DNA of 64,000 bases from Ecdyonurus torrentis. Taxonomy: Eukaryota > Arthropoda > Insecta > Ephemeroptera > Heptageniidae. The stretch covers positions 28,001,959 through 28,065,958 of the forward strand of contig OX439134.1 in assembly GCA_949318235.1 (NCBI GenBank). Reading direction: 5' to 3'. How positions within the stretch are numbered: position 1 is the first letter of the stretch; every line of letters starts with the position of its first letter. A model generated the notes under the pieces. It was given only the letters and a program-made list of their open reading frames with translations. It did no database searches and had not been told where the DNA came from. Made by a program: the position numbers and the translations under genes. Shown here one piece after another: positions 52,715-64,000 of the stretch.

Positions 52715-53009
52715 TAAATAGAATAATATTTCTCAATTTTGTGAATTCTAATAGAACTTAATATATTTTATTTTTATAAATTATATATAAAAAAAGTCAA
52801 TAAACATGCAGTTATGCCCTGATAAACTGAAAACATTTATACTTGTAACACAAATTTGATGGTAATAGATAAAAATCCGTATTGTTTTATTCTTTAAACA
52901 AAACCTTTTTATTATTATTACATTTCTGCAATTTTACGATAACATTGACATTTTTCCCTTCATTTTATGAACTTGTAATTTTTTTAATAAAAAAAATATC
53001 CAGTCATGC

Positions 53010-53053
<44 letters not shown>

Positions 53054-54128
53054 CAATGTTGTAATATTTATTTTTGTAATTTTTTTTTTTAATAATTATA
53101 TATGTGTCTATATATTTGCGTGTAATAAAACCATTTATGTTTTAAAAATAATGTAAAATAATTTATTTATTATCTCTCTCGTTTTAGGAACATATAATAC
53201 ACAACACAATACATACGTGACTAAAAGTATTTTTTTTGTTCACTGTTATATATATGTATTTAAAAAGTTATAAATTATTTTATTTTGTATGTAATACAAT
53301 AATTAATAATTTGAAAACTTCATACTTTAACATGTATGAAATCGTTTAATGATCACTTTTTTATTGTATAAAATATTATTACAATGTGAAAAGAAGAATA
53401 AGAAAAATACACTTTTGATATCAAGACTTTGAAAGTTATTATTTATTGTTATTTCGGCTACTATAGTAATTAAAATATATAGCACTTTTGTAAGTTTTAA
53501 AAATCTTAGCCTCGAATCTCTTTATTAATCTTCATGATATTAAATGGAAAAACGCCCTATAATTATGATAATAATTCTTATTATGAACGTTTCACAGATT
53601 GGTGCATGCAGAGTTTGTTAGTGTCATCATTTTGATGGATGAAATATTCTCAATATTTTGCTAATATTGTACTATGCAATATTTTGTCAGGAAATTTTTG
53701 AAAGAATTTTTTTCACTGTAATAAGTTTTGCATATTACTACGTGAGAAAGGCACTAATTTAAGGCTCAATAATTGCGTAAAAGTTGTAAGCTTTGATTCT
53801 TCTACTTCTTCTTCATTTTTTTTTTTTTTTTTTTTTTCTGCACCTTATGATAAAGTCCAAATATATGTAAAATAAAAAGAGAAAGAGGAGATGAAATATT
53901 TGGATTTTGTTTTATTTATTTCCTCCCCCAATATTGCCAATATTAATATCAATAATTTCTTCTCCCTTCTTTAAAAGTCATTGGCCTTGAAATTTTTGAC
54001 AAAGCTTAATTTTGATTACTATCAACTCTGAAATGAAATAAAAAGTAAGGGTTAACTTTTTAGTCTCAGAGATTTAAGAATCTTAATTACTTAATAAATT
54101 AGTGTATATAGCAATGACTGAAGTATAT
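52715..54128. other. non-coding stretch
   Basis: Holds a ~40-bp poly(A) run at 53012-53050 and poly(T) near 53817-53837. After ATGAACGTTTCACAG (53597) a 22-codon frame reads LVHAEFVSVIILMDEIFSIF plus C, stop. It is possibly a terminal exon but too short to call. Confidence 0.45.
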
Positions 54129-54469
54129 TTAAGGGAGTAGGGGACCGATTTCGGCCTTTAGACTCAAACTTCTCTCGTCAAAAAAATCTGAAATTTTGCA
54201 CAATGATACTTCAGCTTGAGACAATTTCAAATATATTAAAATTTTCCGGGGTCACCATGCAAATTAATTTTATATTATTTTTTTGAAATTTTAAGCCCAT
54301 AAGGCCCAATGTTAATTTCAATATTTTGTTTCTTTTTTTCGGGACGGTCAAATATCATGAAATTTTTATCACGGCTAGGTGTGACCCTTTAGCTACACAA
54401 TGACACCAAATTTAGACCCAAAACACTTCTAGTTTTTGAGATATAAGGTCGGTACCCTACTACCTTAAG
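54129..54469 (-). mobile_element. family C TTAA-type MITE, copy 2
   Basis: Reverse-orientation copy with TTAA at both ends and GGGAGTAGGGGACCGA and GGTAGTAGGGTACCGAC termini. The body reads GGGGTCACCATGC, AAGCCCATAAGGCCCAATGT and GGGACGGTCAAA. Confidence 0.92.
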
Positions 54470-54856
54470 GCACAATTTAACCTTTTTAAATATAACTATT
54501 AGGTACTGTACATATAAGAACTGGGTACATTGCATGACAACTCTCATTCCATTATTATTATTATATAATGTAAGTGAATAGAATTTATTAGAAGGAGTAC
54601 ACATAAATAAACTAACGTAAAAATAAAGCAATATATTAATTTCATTGTTTTTTAATCTTCTATTACATTAAGTTAATATTAAATAAATTTTACTCTGCTG
54701 TAAAAGAAAAGTTTAAGACATATTGAAAAGATTTATTTCTTAAATAAAAGCAAAAACTTTTTTTTTCTTTTTTTAAGAAAGAGAAATATAAAGTAGATAA
54801 AATTGAAGAACATATTTCAAAATAAGCTTTTAGTATATTGCATGTTCGTAAAATGT

Positions 54857-54857
<1 letters not shown>

Positions 54858-54926
<69 letters not shown>
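54858..54926. repeat. (GA)n microsatellite
   Basis: About 68 bp of GA, with poly(T) ~75 bp downstream. Confidence 0.95.
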
Positions 54927-54928
<2 letters not shown>

Positions 54929-54996
54929 AAAAGAATAGAAAAATAATGGTTGTATTTCATTTTATTTTTATCGTTATAGATTTTAATGGATACTTT

Positions 54997-55027
<31 letters not shown>

Positions 55028-55650
55028 GTTATTAAAAAATATAATAAATATATAAGTATAAGCATTATAAGCTTTTAATAATGATTTTGATCTTTGAACG
55101 TTTAGTATTTATGTTGTAGAAAGAAGAAAAAAAATTAATCTTTATAATGTATCACTTAATTCTTGATGTCATTTATAAGTTCACACTTAGAGTTTTGTTA
55201 TTAATGTGTCTACCTCTAATTTTGCTTCGATTTCAATTATTTAACAAAAAATTTCTTTGTTATCACTTTTAACTTCTAATCATTAAATTTTTTAGTAGAA
55301 AGCTCTTAGAAGTATAAGCGTAATGATCGTATAGCATGAGTTGTAAAATAAAAGTACCTTGTATAGAGAGAAAAAAGTTTCGATTCTGACAAAAATAAAA
55401 TCGTAATAATTAATAGCTCAATTTGAGCAAAAGTTGATAACAGTAATATTATAGTTTTTGACAAATTACATTGCGCGACTTAAGTAAAGCATAAAATATT
55501 ATGTTTGCAGTTCCAAATTTTATTTTTATGCAGCATTTTCTTTCGTGTATTATTGATAACTTAAACCTCTTTTTAATCAAAATAAATAAATAAATAAATA
55601 AAATATAAAATATATATTATATTTTAAATAATGGAGTAAACTCTTCGCAA

Positions 55651-55844
55651 CACTGACAAAAATAACTACGTTATAAAATGATGCTACCTCAATGCTGAAA
55701 TATCTATGCACAACAACATAAGTTATACTACATTGCAAAGCAATTATACTAAATAGTTACGATGTTCAGTATAATTACTTATGTGCTCCACAATAAAGTA
55801 ATTAATTCAATGCAGCATAAATTGCGAAATTTAGTTTTTTCGTG
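55651..55844 (-). mobile_element. family E short transposon, reverse
   Basis: CACTGACAAAAATAACTACG start, GCAGCATAAATTGCGAAATT and TTTTTTCGTG end. The ends are complementary CAC...GTG. Confidence 0.72.
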
Positions 55845-55983
55845 GAGGACAATAATAAATAATAATTATGCTACATAAAGTTACTTAAAAAATAGCTTCG
55901 TAATATAGCTTCACAAATAGAGAAAAGAAGATTTTTTTTATAGAAATAAAATTTTAAGAAAAAAAAAATCCACATCAAATACA

Positions 55984-56316
55984 TTAAGGGAGTAGGGTAC
56001 CGGCCTTATATCTCAAAAACTAGAAGTGTTTTGGGTCTAAATTTGGTGTCATTGTGTAGCTAAGGGTCACACCTAGCCGTGATAAAAATGTCATGATCTT
56101 TGACCGTCCTGAAAAAAAGAAAAAATTATTGAAATTAACATTGGGCCTTATGGGCTTAAAATTTCAAAAAATCATATAAAATTAATTTGCACGGTGACCC
56201 CCAAAATTTTTATATATTTGAAATTGTCTCAAGCTGAAGAATCTGTGCAAATTTTCAGATTTTTTGATGAGAAAATTTTGAGTCTAATGGCCGACGTCGG
56301 TCCCCTACTCCCTTAA
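55984..56316 (+). mobile_element. family C TTAA-type MITE, copy 3
   Basis: TTAA at both ends, with GGGAGTAGGGTACCGGC and GTCGGTCCCCTACTCCC termini. It is co-linear with copy 1. Confidence 0.93.
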
Positions 56317-57126
56317 TAGTTTTTTTTTTATTTTTCTGAATATATTTCTTTTCTTTGAAAATACAGCACATTTGCTTTTAAATCCCCTCTCGCGTCTAAT
56401 ATATTTTTAGTAGTGTTTCTAGAAATTGTAAATTAAAATATTTAAATTATTATTATAATTAAATTAAACCCATTATTGATATTTGATCAAATTTATATAA
56501 TTTTATTTTACCTTCTATTATATTATATGAATATTATTTGATATATATTATTAAAATAATATTTTTACTCTACGTATTTTCTATATAATTTAAACTAACT
56601 TAATTATTCATAATAATAAAATATATTTTCGGTATATAAACAATAGAATAAAATACAAAAAGCAATTTTAAATAATATCATGTATTATTTGTATACTAAA
56701 ATATATATTATTGAAATTAAAAATCAATAAAGCAATTCATTATAAACAACAAGAATTTTATTTTTTTGATGTATATACATATAAAAAAAAAAGTTATAGT
56801 AAATAATTAATAAAGTAAAATAATTCATGTTGGTAAATTTTGTTGCGGTTTCATTATTATGGTCTTTTCAATTTATAACCACCTGCCTCCTCCTCCTCCT
56901 CCTCCTCCTCACTCGCTTTATATTACAATATACATTTATGATATATGATTTTATACATTAGCTTTTATTGATTTTTATCCATAATATTATTATATACATT
57001 GAAATTTCTATATTACTATATGTCAGAAAATTTATTTATGATTATTTTAAATCTCTTTTTCAAATTAATCATTTTTAATTAATATAATTCATATTAATTA
57101 ATTATACTGTATAAGGTATTTAGTAT

Positions 57127-57217
<91 letters not shown>

Positions 57218-57679
57218 TATATATACATACACGCAATTGATATTTCTATATTTAGTAAAATGTCATAATAATGACACCTTTTTATATATATTTTTTTTTA
57301 TTTATGTCAATCAAATATTATATAAATATGACAGGTTTTGATTTATTATTGTATTTATTTCTAAATTTGGTTTGCGTGACGTAACTATCCTATGGTTTAA
57401 AATTTATAACAAAAATGAATATTTCTCTCATACATATACTGATTGATTGGTAATTGATTAATGAATAATGATAATATATATGTATCGTTTGAAAAACAAT
57501 AAATATTAGTATAATTTCAGTGGAAAAGGATAAATTGCCAAATATTAGCAATCAGATTTAAAATATTTTCAAATTGTGTGTATAATTTAGAAAATTAAAA
57601 ACTTCAATAAATATCTATGTTTGGTTTAAAGACTCATATAGAGTCGATAGCTTGCAGTATCGTCTATGATATCGTCCGT
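56317..57679. other. AT-rich non-coding stretch
   Basis: Contains a (CTC)n-like tract at about 56885-56910 and an ~80-bp (AT)n tract at 57131-57212. No gene was recognised. Confidence 0.55.
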
Positions 57680-57830
57680 TCCTATTGGCATACAATCCGC
57701 GCCACCTAAGGATACGACCAATGAGAGAGCGTCTAAAAAATCTCCATTTAGTTAACAGTACCCCACCTCCCAGTGACCTTGAGCGTTTGAACGTCTATTG
57801 GCTCGTGGCTCGATTTCGATTAATCGAAAA
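57680..57830 (+). promoter_or_regulatory. candidate CCAAT-box promoter
   Basis: Three CCAAT boxes lie within ~120 bp: ATTGG at 57684-57688, CCAAT at 57718-57722 and ATTGG at 57797-57801. The segment is GC-richer than its surroundings and lacks a TATA box. Clustered CCAAT boxes are the signature of NF-Y-bound promoters (family knowledge). The direction is inferred from the ORF starting 200 bp downstream. Confidence 0.4.
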
Positions 57831-58017
57831 ATATCCTTAGTTGGCACGGACTGTAGATCCTGGTTAAATAAACGATTATTTAAAGTAATGAAACATTATA
57901 AAATCCCGCAGGTTGAACAGCTTCTTTTAATTTATAAAAAATCACCCATGAATCCACCCAAAATACCAATCATACTATGATTTTAAAGTGTGTTTTTAAA
58001 AATTGTAGAAAAAAACT

Positions 58018-58192
58018 ATGGAGGATGAAATCAGTTTAAAAATTCTCTTAGATAAGTTATTCTGTCTAAAAATACGTAAAAGTATTTCTAGTATTCCTCG
58101 TTTAAATATTTCCGGAATTGGCGCAGAAGTTTTCTCAAAAATTGCAACAACAATAACACAAGTCACAAGTATTTCTCCCCATAAGCGTGACG
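58018..58192 (+). CDS. candidate first exon, interrupted by a MITE
   Basis: ATG in good context (A at -3, G at +4) opens MEDEISLKILLDKLFCLKIR, continuing ...SISSIPRLNISGIGAEVF and TTITQVTSISPHKRDV up to the TTAA of a family A element. Reading on into the element adds 11 residues and a stop. The minus strand is also open and reads SRLWGEILVTCVIVVAIF then EKTSAPIPEIFKRGILEILL, faintly like the TM3/loop junction of Cys-loop receptors. Which strand codes is unresolved. The upstream CCAAT cluster favours plus. Confidence 0.35.
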
Positions 58193-58527
58193 TTAAAGCC
58201 ATAGACCACATTACAACATGTGCTTTTTAATAAATAAACACGAAATGGGATATTCGAAACTGTTGACAATTTTTACCAGAATGTTAATTTACGAGAGAGC
58301 GTGAAGTTACAGTAAAGTATGCAATTTGCATGACTATTCTTGTCTATGACGTCAGAAACATGCAAAAATTAGTAAAAAATGTTGTACGGGTTGAACAAAT
58401 TGAAAGTTTCTGATCACTGCTATGGGGCTACAGTTGGGTTTTGAGACAAACTAAAGTTATTTATGTAAGTCCCATCAAGTGTTTTGTGATATAAATGCGT
58501 ACGTTTTTCTCTGGTCTCTTCCTTTAA
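58193..58527 (+). mobile_element. family A TTAA-type MITE, copy 6
   Basis: TTAA at 58193-58196 and 58524-58527. Termini AGCCATAGACC and (by complement) AGGAAGAGACC. TGACGTCA at 58347-58354. It sits directly at the end of a candidate coding frame. Confidence 0.92.
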
Positions 58528-59205
58528 ATTAGGAGACCCTTAGCTTTTCCCGCGCGCCTAAACCGTTACGCTCCATTCAGAATTGATCTCTAGCAAGTTA
58601 ATTTATCTTCCCAATAACATGAGCACACACACGCTATCTTGTTTTGAGGACTTTTTCATTTCTTCAATAAGAAGTTGATTTGAGTTTTACAAAATAAGTA
58701 AATAAATAAAACATACTTTATTTTCACTACATCACTTTGTCTTTCCACAAGAACAGTTACCATGTATAAAAAAAAATTAAAACCAAGAAACAACTATAAG
58801 ATAAAAGCAAAGTTTACAAAGGAATAATATCGATCCGTTTTTTTTTTTTTTTAACAAGTTAATGGATTATTTAATTGCGTGATTAGTTTACACTGCACGT
58901 ACGTTTGCTTTTCATTTCTCTATTATTAGAAAAGATCCCTACACTTTTTTAAGTGTTGTTTACACCTTAACAAACAAACAAATCGAACAATAAGCTTCTT
59001 TTTTTTATTTAAAAACAAATAAAATAAGAAACATGTTTTGAAATCTAATTTATAAATTTAAAAATTAACTGTTTTGTTTTTTACATGGTAATAAAATAAT
59101 ATGATCGTCTTTTTCTGTAAATTAGTTAAGAAGTATACTACATTTATTTAAATTTTCAATCTTTTAGCGTTTTTCTTTGCAGAAAAGGCACTACATGGAT
59201 AACTT
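58528..59205. other. non-coding stretch
   Basis: A short GC-richer patch (CCCGCGCGCC near 58549) is followed by AT-rich sequence. Nothing else was recognised. Confidence 0.5.
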
Positions 59206-59384
59206 AAATAACTTTAGTTTACTTTAAAGTAATAAGCGAAAACGCATTCCGTGCATCGTTTGCAAATTTGAATTCTTCATTTCCGCTATTTTTTCGCGTA
59301 TTGATGGTATAGTAAAATATTTTACGTTTTTGTTTGTTTGTTTTTTCTTTATTTCTTCTCTCTCTCTCTCTCTCTCTCCCTCTC

Positions 59385-59421
<37 letters not shown>

Positions 59422-59527
59422 TTTGCAAAATTTTATTTTTACCGAAAGTAGAATTTAGCGATCGGGCAAAATTGCAAAAGACGAACGAAATGCGCTTTCG
59501 CTACCAATTACATTATCTAAAGCTATA
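59206..59527. mobile_element. family H-related inverted repeat with an internal CT tract
   Basis: The arm at 59212-59275 (AATAAGCGAAAACGCATTCCG...) is complementary to the arm at 59455-59525 (...CGAAATGCGCTTTCGCTACC). The right arm shares GACGAACGAAATGCG-like and CGATCGGGCAAA sequence with the inner arm of the element at 35878-36305. An impure (CT)n tract at 59359-59421 lies between the arms. Confidence 0.6.
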
Positions 59528-59672
59528 TGTTTATACATAGATGAATAGGTGCTCTGTGTTGTATTATTAATTACTGCTTCATAAAATGAAATAATTCCTT
59601 GATATGTTTTGTCGTTCATGCCATTCCTGAGACAGTTAAGATATCTGTTATAAACGTCGTGTGATGACAAAG
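59455..59672 (-). CDS. candidate coding exon, minus strand, unknown protein
   Basis: The frame begins after an in-frame TAA and reads SSHDVYNRYLNCLRNGMNDK then TYQGIISFYEAVINNTTQST, YSSMYKHIALDNV and on to a stop inside the H-related inverted repeat. Composition is strongly protein-like. CTGTCTCAG near 59630 could be an acceptor and GCAGTAATT a donor, giving a shorter exon. The 3' third overlaps the repeat arm, so the stop is probably repeat-derived. Family not recognised. Confidence 0.35.
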
Positions 59673-59702
59673 ATTAATTCTTTGTCGCTCTTAGTATGGA
59701 AA

Positions 59703-59703
59703 C

Positions 59704-59785
<82 letters not shown>
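59703..59785. repeat. (CT)n microsatellite
   Basis: About 80 bp of CT with minor interruptions at the ends. Confidence 0.95.
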
Positions 59786-59786
<1 letters not shown>

Positions 59787-60147
59787 GTACGAATGAAAGA
59801 AAGTACGCAATATATACTGCATTATTTACATTAATCATTATGTAGATGTTTTTTTTAATACAATTTTCAAATTTGCATACATTGCGTTATTGTTAATAGT
59901 TGGGGTATCATATAATTATTGTTATTTATTTACTTTTGTGCAAGCAGTCTTCAAAAAAATATTATATATCATATAAAGTAAATTTTCGATTTAAGTGGAA
60001 ACTATAAATAGAAAAGCATTATAAGAAAATATACCAAAATATAAGGTGTAATATGCATAAAATATATGCATATTGTAATATGCATCAATTTCTACCCTTA
60101 AAGTTAAAAAATTAAGGAATTGAGCAACCGTTAAGAGAGCTTTTTTT

Positions 60148-60246
60148 AGTCAGAGAAAATTTTACATAATGTTTTTGAAATGACATCATAAAGTTTCAAA
60201 GTTTTCTTTTTATATTTTGAGATACCAGCCATTTAATTACAACCCA
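60148..60246 (+). mobile_element. family D fragment, right end only
   Basis: Matches the last ~100 bp of D: GAAAATTTTA, a TCATAAAGTTT segment, TTTTGAGATACCAGCCAT and ACAACCC near the end. The TTAA is lost. Confidence 0.6.
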
Positions 60247-60442
60247 CGACAGATAATTGTTTAGGACTTTTGCAAATGATTCTATATATTGTTTTTCCAT
60301 CTTCTATTTAAATGAAATATATAAAAAAATAAACTTATAAAATTCTTCTAAAATTTAAACTTTCAAGTATTTTGTTGTGATTTAACGTAGTAGATATACG
60401 CAAAATAACTTGAAGGAAAAGAAGGAGAAAATTTTCATAATA

Positions 60443-60477
<35 letters not shown>

Positions 60478-61471
60478 TAACTTTACACAAAAATTTAAGT
60501 TATCATTTTCTTCTTTCATGTAATGTCGACACCACATAAATTTATTTACAATTTAAATGTGATATTACACAACGATAAGTACTACGTACCGCCGTATACA
60601 TTTTATATAGTTTTGTACATCGTAAAAATAAATGTATAAATATATTTTGTATAAGAATAGAAGAAAATAAGAAACATTTCTATTGAAAACAAAGAAATGT
60701 ATTATTTTATTTTCTTCCCCCTCTATCTTATATATAGCGCAATGATATTGCAACAACCCCTAAATGTGCATTATTGTATGGTTGCATTTCACCCCCTCAT
60801 AACTTTGGCTTTTCTTACTCACTGAGTTTTCTCTCTTATTTTTAAAACACAACCAGGCGTATATTTTTTCTCATGTACAGTTCCCGAAGGAATATGTTTT
60901 TTTGTTTTTTTAAAAAAATACAAAAAAAATTGAGAGCGAAAGAATGCAAAAGAAAATTTTCTTTAAGTTTAAACAAAAATATATACTACTATAATATTAT
61001 AACAAAAAACAATCGGAACCATTAAAAAAAAAAAAAAAAAAAAAAAACATCGATGTTAAAGAATTTATTTAAAAAAAAGAGAAGTTATTTTTCTCGCTTT
61101 CTCTCTTTTTCTTTTTCTCTTGGGAGAGTAAAAAGAAACCATAATACATTTTTTTAAAGAATTTTTGATATATTTGTACCAAAATATAGTAGCGTTGTAT
61201 ATATAGTAGCTAGCTTTTTTTTTTTTTTTTTATTTGTAAGATGTCAAAAACAGTTTTTCTCTTTTAAATCTTTTGACTTTTCAAGACGATTTTTTAAAGT
61301 ATATAACAATGTTTTTTTCAAGAAGTTTCCATAAAATGTATAAAAAAGAAAACTATTGACTGTGGTTATATTTTTGCGGTTCTGTACTTATTTAAGAAAA
61401 TATGAAAAATACATGATGTTTCATGTTATATAGGTATGTATGTTTAAAAAATTGCAAATAAAACGGAAAAC

Positions 61472-61507
<36 letters not shown>

Positions 61508-61851
61508 TAAAATTTGAAATACTGTATTTAAAGAGGATATCATTCCAATTAGATTCTAATGAATATTTATGTTTTAAAGAGACACTTCAGCAATACGTTT
61601 TAATAATTTATTTTTAAATTAACAAAATACAAATAAAAAGTTAAAACTTTATTTAAATTTTTTTTTCTTTATTTATTCTTTTACGTATTGGCCTTTAATA
61701 TTAAAATTTTATTTTTGTATATGTTGTTTTAATGTGTAAGACAAATTTTTTAACAAAATAAATAATTGTATTATAAGGAATAATACAAAAGAATAAGGGA
61801 AACCAATATAAAAATATTAACATGAAGAAGAAATATGTGTACAATGTTATA
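60247..61851. other. non-coding stretch
   Basis: Contains poly(A) of ~30 near 60445-60474 and 61024-61047, and (AT)n at 61475-61502. No gene was recognised. Confidence 0.55.
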
Positions 61852-62161
61852 TATAGGGTCAATGCATATAGTGTTGACGCCATGTTGGATCACTCGTTAC
61901 TATGAACCCCATAGGAAAATGACTCATTTTGCCAGTTTAAAATCAGTAAGCAATATTTTTGACAGCATCGATCTTGTTAAAAGGTTAAATTTGTATCTCA
62001 AGTATGTGAGAAAAATAAAAATAACCAAAAGTTAACTGATCAGCACCCCCCCCCCCCCACACAAAAAAAAGAAAAATAAGTTTTTCCTGAGCAATGTTAT
62101 TCATTACTCCAGTATGGCCTCTAAGCACATTAAATATGATGTCATACGGATACACCCTATA
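61852..62161 (-). mobile_element. family G element, copy 4
   Basis: Reverse-orientation copy: TATAGGGTCAATGCATATAG start and ATACACCCTATA end. The interior has GGAAAATGACTCATTTTGCC and GAGCAATGTTATTCATTAC. A C-run lies at about 62046-62059. The CRE position reads GATGTCAT and is mutated. Confidence 0.8.
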
Positions 62162-62413
62162 AATTTTTTATTCTATTGGTTTATGGAAATGCCTTATATG
62201 TATATGAAGTATACGTTAATTTAAGTCTATATATACAAATGAATGCATGATAAGCCCATAAGACAATAGAATATAATTTTATTTGACAGTGATTGTAAAA
62301 TACTGTGAGAAAAATATCCCTTAAATTAAGGAATACTGACATTAAATGAAAGTCTTAAAATTCATGAGATATGACCATCATTCATACACATATTATGTGC
62401 CTCAACTCTTCCG

Positions 62414-62555
62414 TAGCCTCACAAACTGGGGTTGAAATACTGTAGGTAGAGTAGGTAAATTTAGGAATTCATGATTTCCACGAATTTCAGGTCTACAATA
62501 GAAATTGAAAAGGGAGTTCCTACTCTAAAAGTATTCTCCCCAGTTTGTGAGTCTA
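62414..62555. mobile_element. family J MITE, 142 bp
   Basis: Left TAGCCTCACAAACTGGGG and right CCCCAGTTTGTGAGTCTA are complementary over ~17 bp with one mismatch. Weaker pairing continues through GTAGGTAGAGTAGG/CCTACTCTAAAAGTAT. One copy in the window. Confidence 0.8.
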
Positions 62556-62615
62556 TAGAAGGATTTAGGGATACAATATAAATAACATAATATTCCCATC
62601 TCGTAATTTATCATT

Positions 62616-62661
<46 letters not shown>

Positions 62662-63529
62662 GGTGATGATTTTTAAAGTTTAAAAATACAAATTGAAGAA
62701 CATTGGACTTTCGTCGATGATTGTATAAATTAAAAAATAAAAATAAATTACAATTTCAGTAGAAGTTCAAATTAGAGACTTGAATATTAATTACACATTT
62801 TCTTATTTATAAAATAATTTAATTAAATATATACAAAAATAATAATAAAAAACATCATGTTTTTTTACGCGACAAAAAAAATTGACATATGATATTAAAA
62901 TTCACGCAATTAAAACAATTAAATTATTAATTAACATTCATACTATGAATTTGAAAAAAAAAAAAAAAAAAAAAAGTTGAGAGCAACTTTATAAAAGTTT
63001 AAAATTAAAAGTCTCGCAGAAGAGTTGAAAAAAAAAAAAAAAAGACAAAGTTTTAATGTATAATGAGACAGGATTTGAATGTTAATGACATTTTTGTTCA
63101 CAATGTCAAACAAAATGATTTTCACAAAGGAAAGAAGTAATTAGTCATGTTTATCTTCTATATAATATCTATTATCTTATATGTAATATCACATACGCCT
63201 CTTATAAATATATACCTACCGTAGCAGCTTGATGTTAATAATGTAATTGTACCACGCAATTTTTCAATTTAAAACTTTTTAGCAAAAAAAAAAAAAAGAA
63301 AAAAAAAGTGGTGGTAATTAAAAAAAAAGCGATGCCTCTTGATATTTTATAATAAACGTATAATTATTTACTTTATATAATATTTATTTTTAACTTATAT
63401 TAAAACATTAAAGCGCATCACATTCTGCGTTCGAATTATAATTATAATGTTAACCCCTAGGTTACTATATACACCCCTTTTCCTTTAACTTTATCTTCCG
63501 GTTATATACCTGTTAAACTCAGGTATGGC
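62556..63529. other. non-coding stretch
   Basis: Contains a ~40-bp poly(T) at 62619-62660 and poly(A) runs near 62955-62975 and 63028-63043. Nothing else was recognised. Confidence 0.55.
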
Positions 63530-63613
63530 CCTGCATAATAACTATGCTACATAGCATAAATACTTTGTTGTACAGCATAATTATATTGTTCTCATTTGGC
63601 ATCATTTATGCTA
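63530..63613. mobile_element. family E fragment abutting F
   Basis: TGCATAATAACTATGC, TAGCATAAATACTTTG, TACAGCATAATTATATTG and GCATCATTTATGCTA match E. The F element begins immediately afterwards, so F may have inserted into E. Confidence 0.6.
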
Positions 63614-64000
63614 CACACTAAAAAATTTCGTTAGTAATCAACGGAATAAGTGTTTTTTCAACGGTTATAAGTGTTGATAATTAACGTTTCAAAACTCAAC
63701 TCTTATTGTATTGAAAACTCAACGCTTAAGTACAATTTCACTTTAAACGTTGATTTATCAGCATAAATAGAGTTGATAAAAACCGTCAATTTTCAACGGA
63801 ATAAACGTCCTTCTCCACCTAATTAGAAATAATATAAAAACTTACTTTACACCATTTCCTGTGTTCTATGCGAAAAATCAAAATATGCATAAGAATAAAT
63901 AGTGTTTATTTTTTATTCTTTAACTAGAATCAACGAAAAAAAAATTTGAGTTTTTTTTATTTCTGCCCAAAAAGTGCGTTTTTTTCGAAAAGTTACCAAC
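63614..64000 (-). mobile_element. family F element, cut by the window edge
   Basis: Begins CACACTAAAAAATTTCG after TA and runs co-linear with the complement of 8481 down to about 8095 until the sequence ends. It matches closely, including ATCAACGGAATAAGTG and CAACGGTTATAAGTGTTG. Confidence 0.9.

Noticed and set aside
57996..58211. Minus-strand frame as a definite Cys-loop receptor exon
   Set aside because: The resemblance (IVVAIFEKTSAPIPEIFKRG) is faint, lacks conserved landmarks, and the plus strand is equally open. Kept only as an alternative.
60445..61047. Poly(A) runs as retrotransposon tails
   Set aside because: No LINE, SINE body or target duplication precedes them. Mononucleotide runs are common throughout the window.

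Overview
This window looks like gene-poor, strongly AT-rich nuclear DNA from a eukaryote, most likely an invertebrate animal (inference). It has no long ORFs, no operons, long dinucleotide microsatellites, mononucleotide runs, and many short non-autonomous DNA transposons with clear terminal inverted repeats (TIRs). No complete protein-coding gene, rRNA, CRISPR array or intact transposase was found. The species cannot be named from the sequence. All comparisons were made by eye.

Most of the recognisable content is a nested landscape of short transposons. I assign letters to the families. A is about 340 bp, with six copies all flanked by TTAA. C is about 335 bp, with three copies flanked by TTAA and near-perfect TIRs. 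D is about 340 bp, with three copies, and is related to C. E is about 200 bp, with around a dozen copies and CACGG ends. F is about 640 bp, with one whole copy and one running off the right edge. G is about 310 bp, with four copies and TATAGGGT ends. H, I, J and a 1.85-kb TTAA element occur once or twice. Several insertions are nested: a hAT-like element in D, a 482-bp foldback in E, and an A copy in E.

The most distinctive region is 9.4-12.6 kb. It holds two adjacent inverted arrays of ~406-bp and ~419-bp units set among (TA)n tracts. Each complete unit carries a tRNA-like RNA polymerase III cassette: A box, B box and a T4-T5 terminator. Both families share an unusually long 11-nt outer helix and an anticodon-like loop without the usual U33.

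Possible host coding sequence consists only of short, splice-bounded candidate exons, given at low to moderate confidence. They lie at 6.9, 21.3 (minus), 25.1, 29.8, 30.8 (with a TATA/CRE promoter), 32.1, 43.1, 45.5, 48.2, 50.6-51.4, 58.0 (behind three CCAAT boxes and interrupted by an A element) and 59.5 kb (minus). They could belong to one or more genes with large introns, or some may be chance open frames. An 80-codon open frame is expected a few times by chance at this base composition.

The cyclic-AMP response element TGACGTCA occurs eight times. Seven of these lie inside elements of three unrelated families (A, F and G), so mobile elements appear to be spreading a bZIP site.
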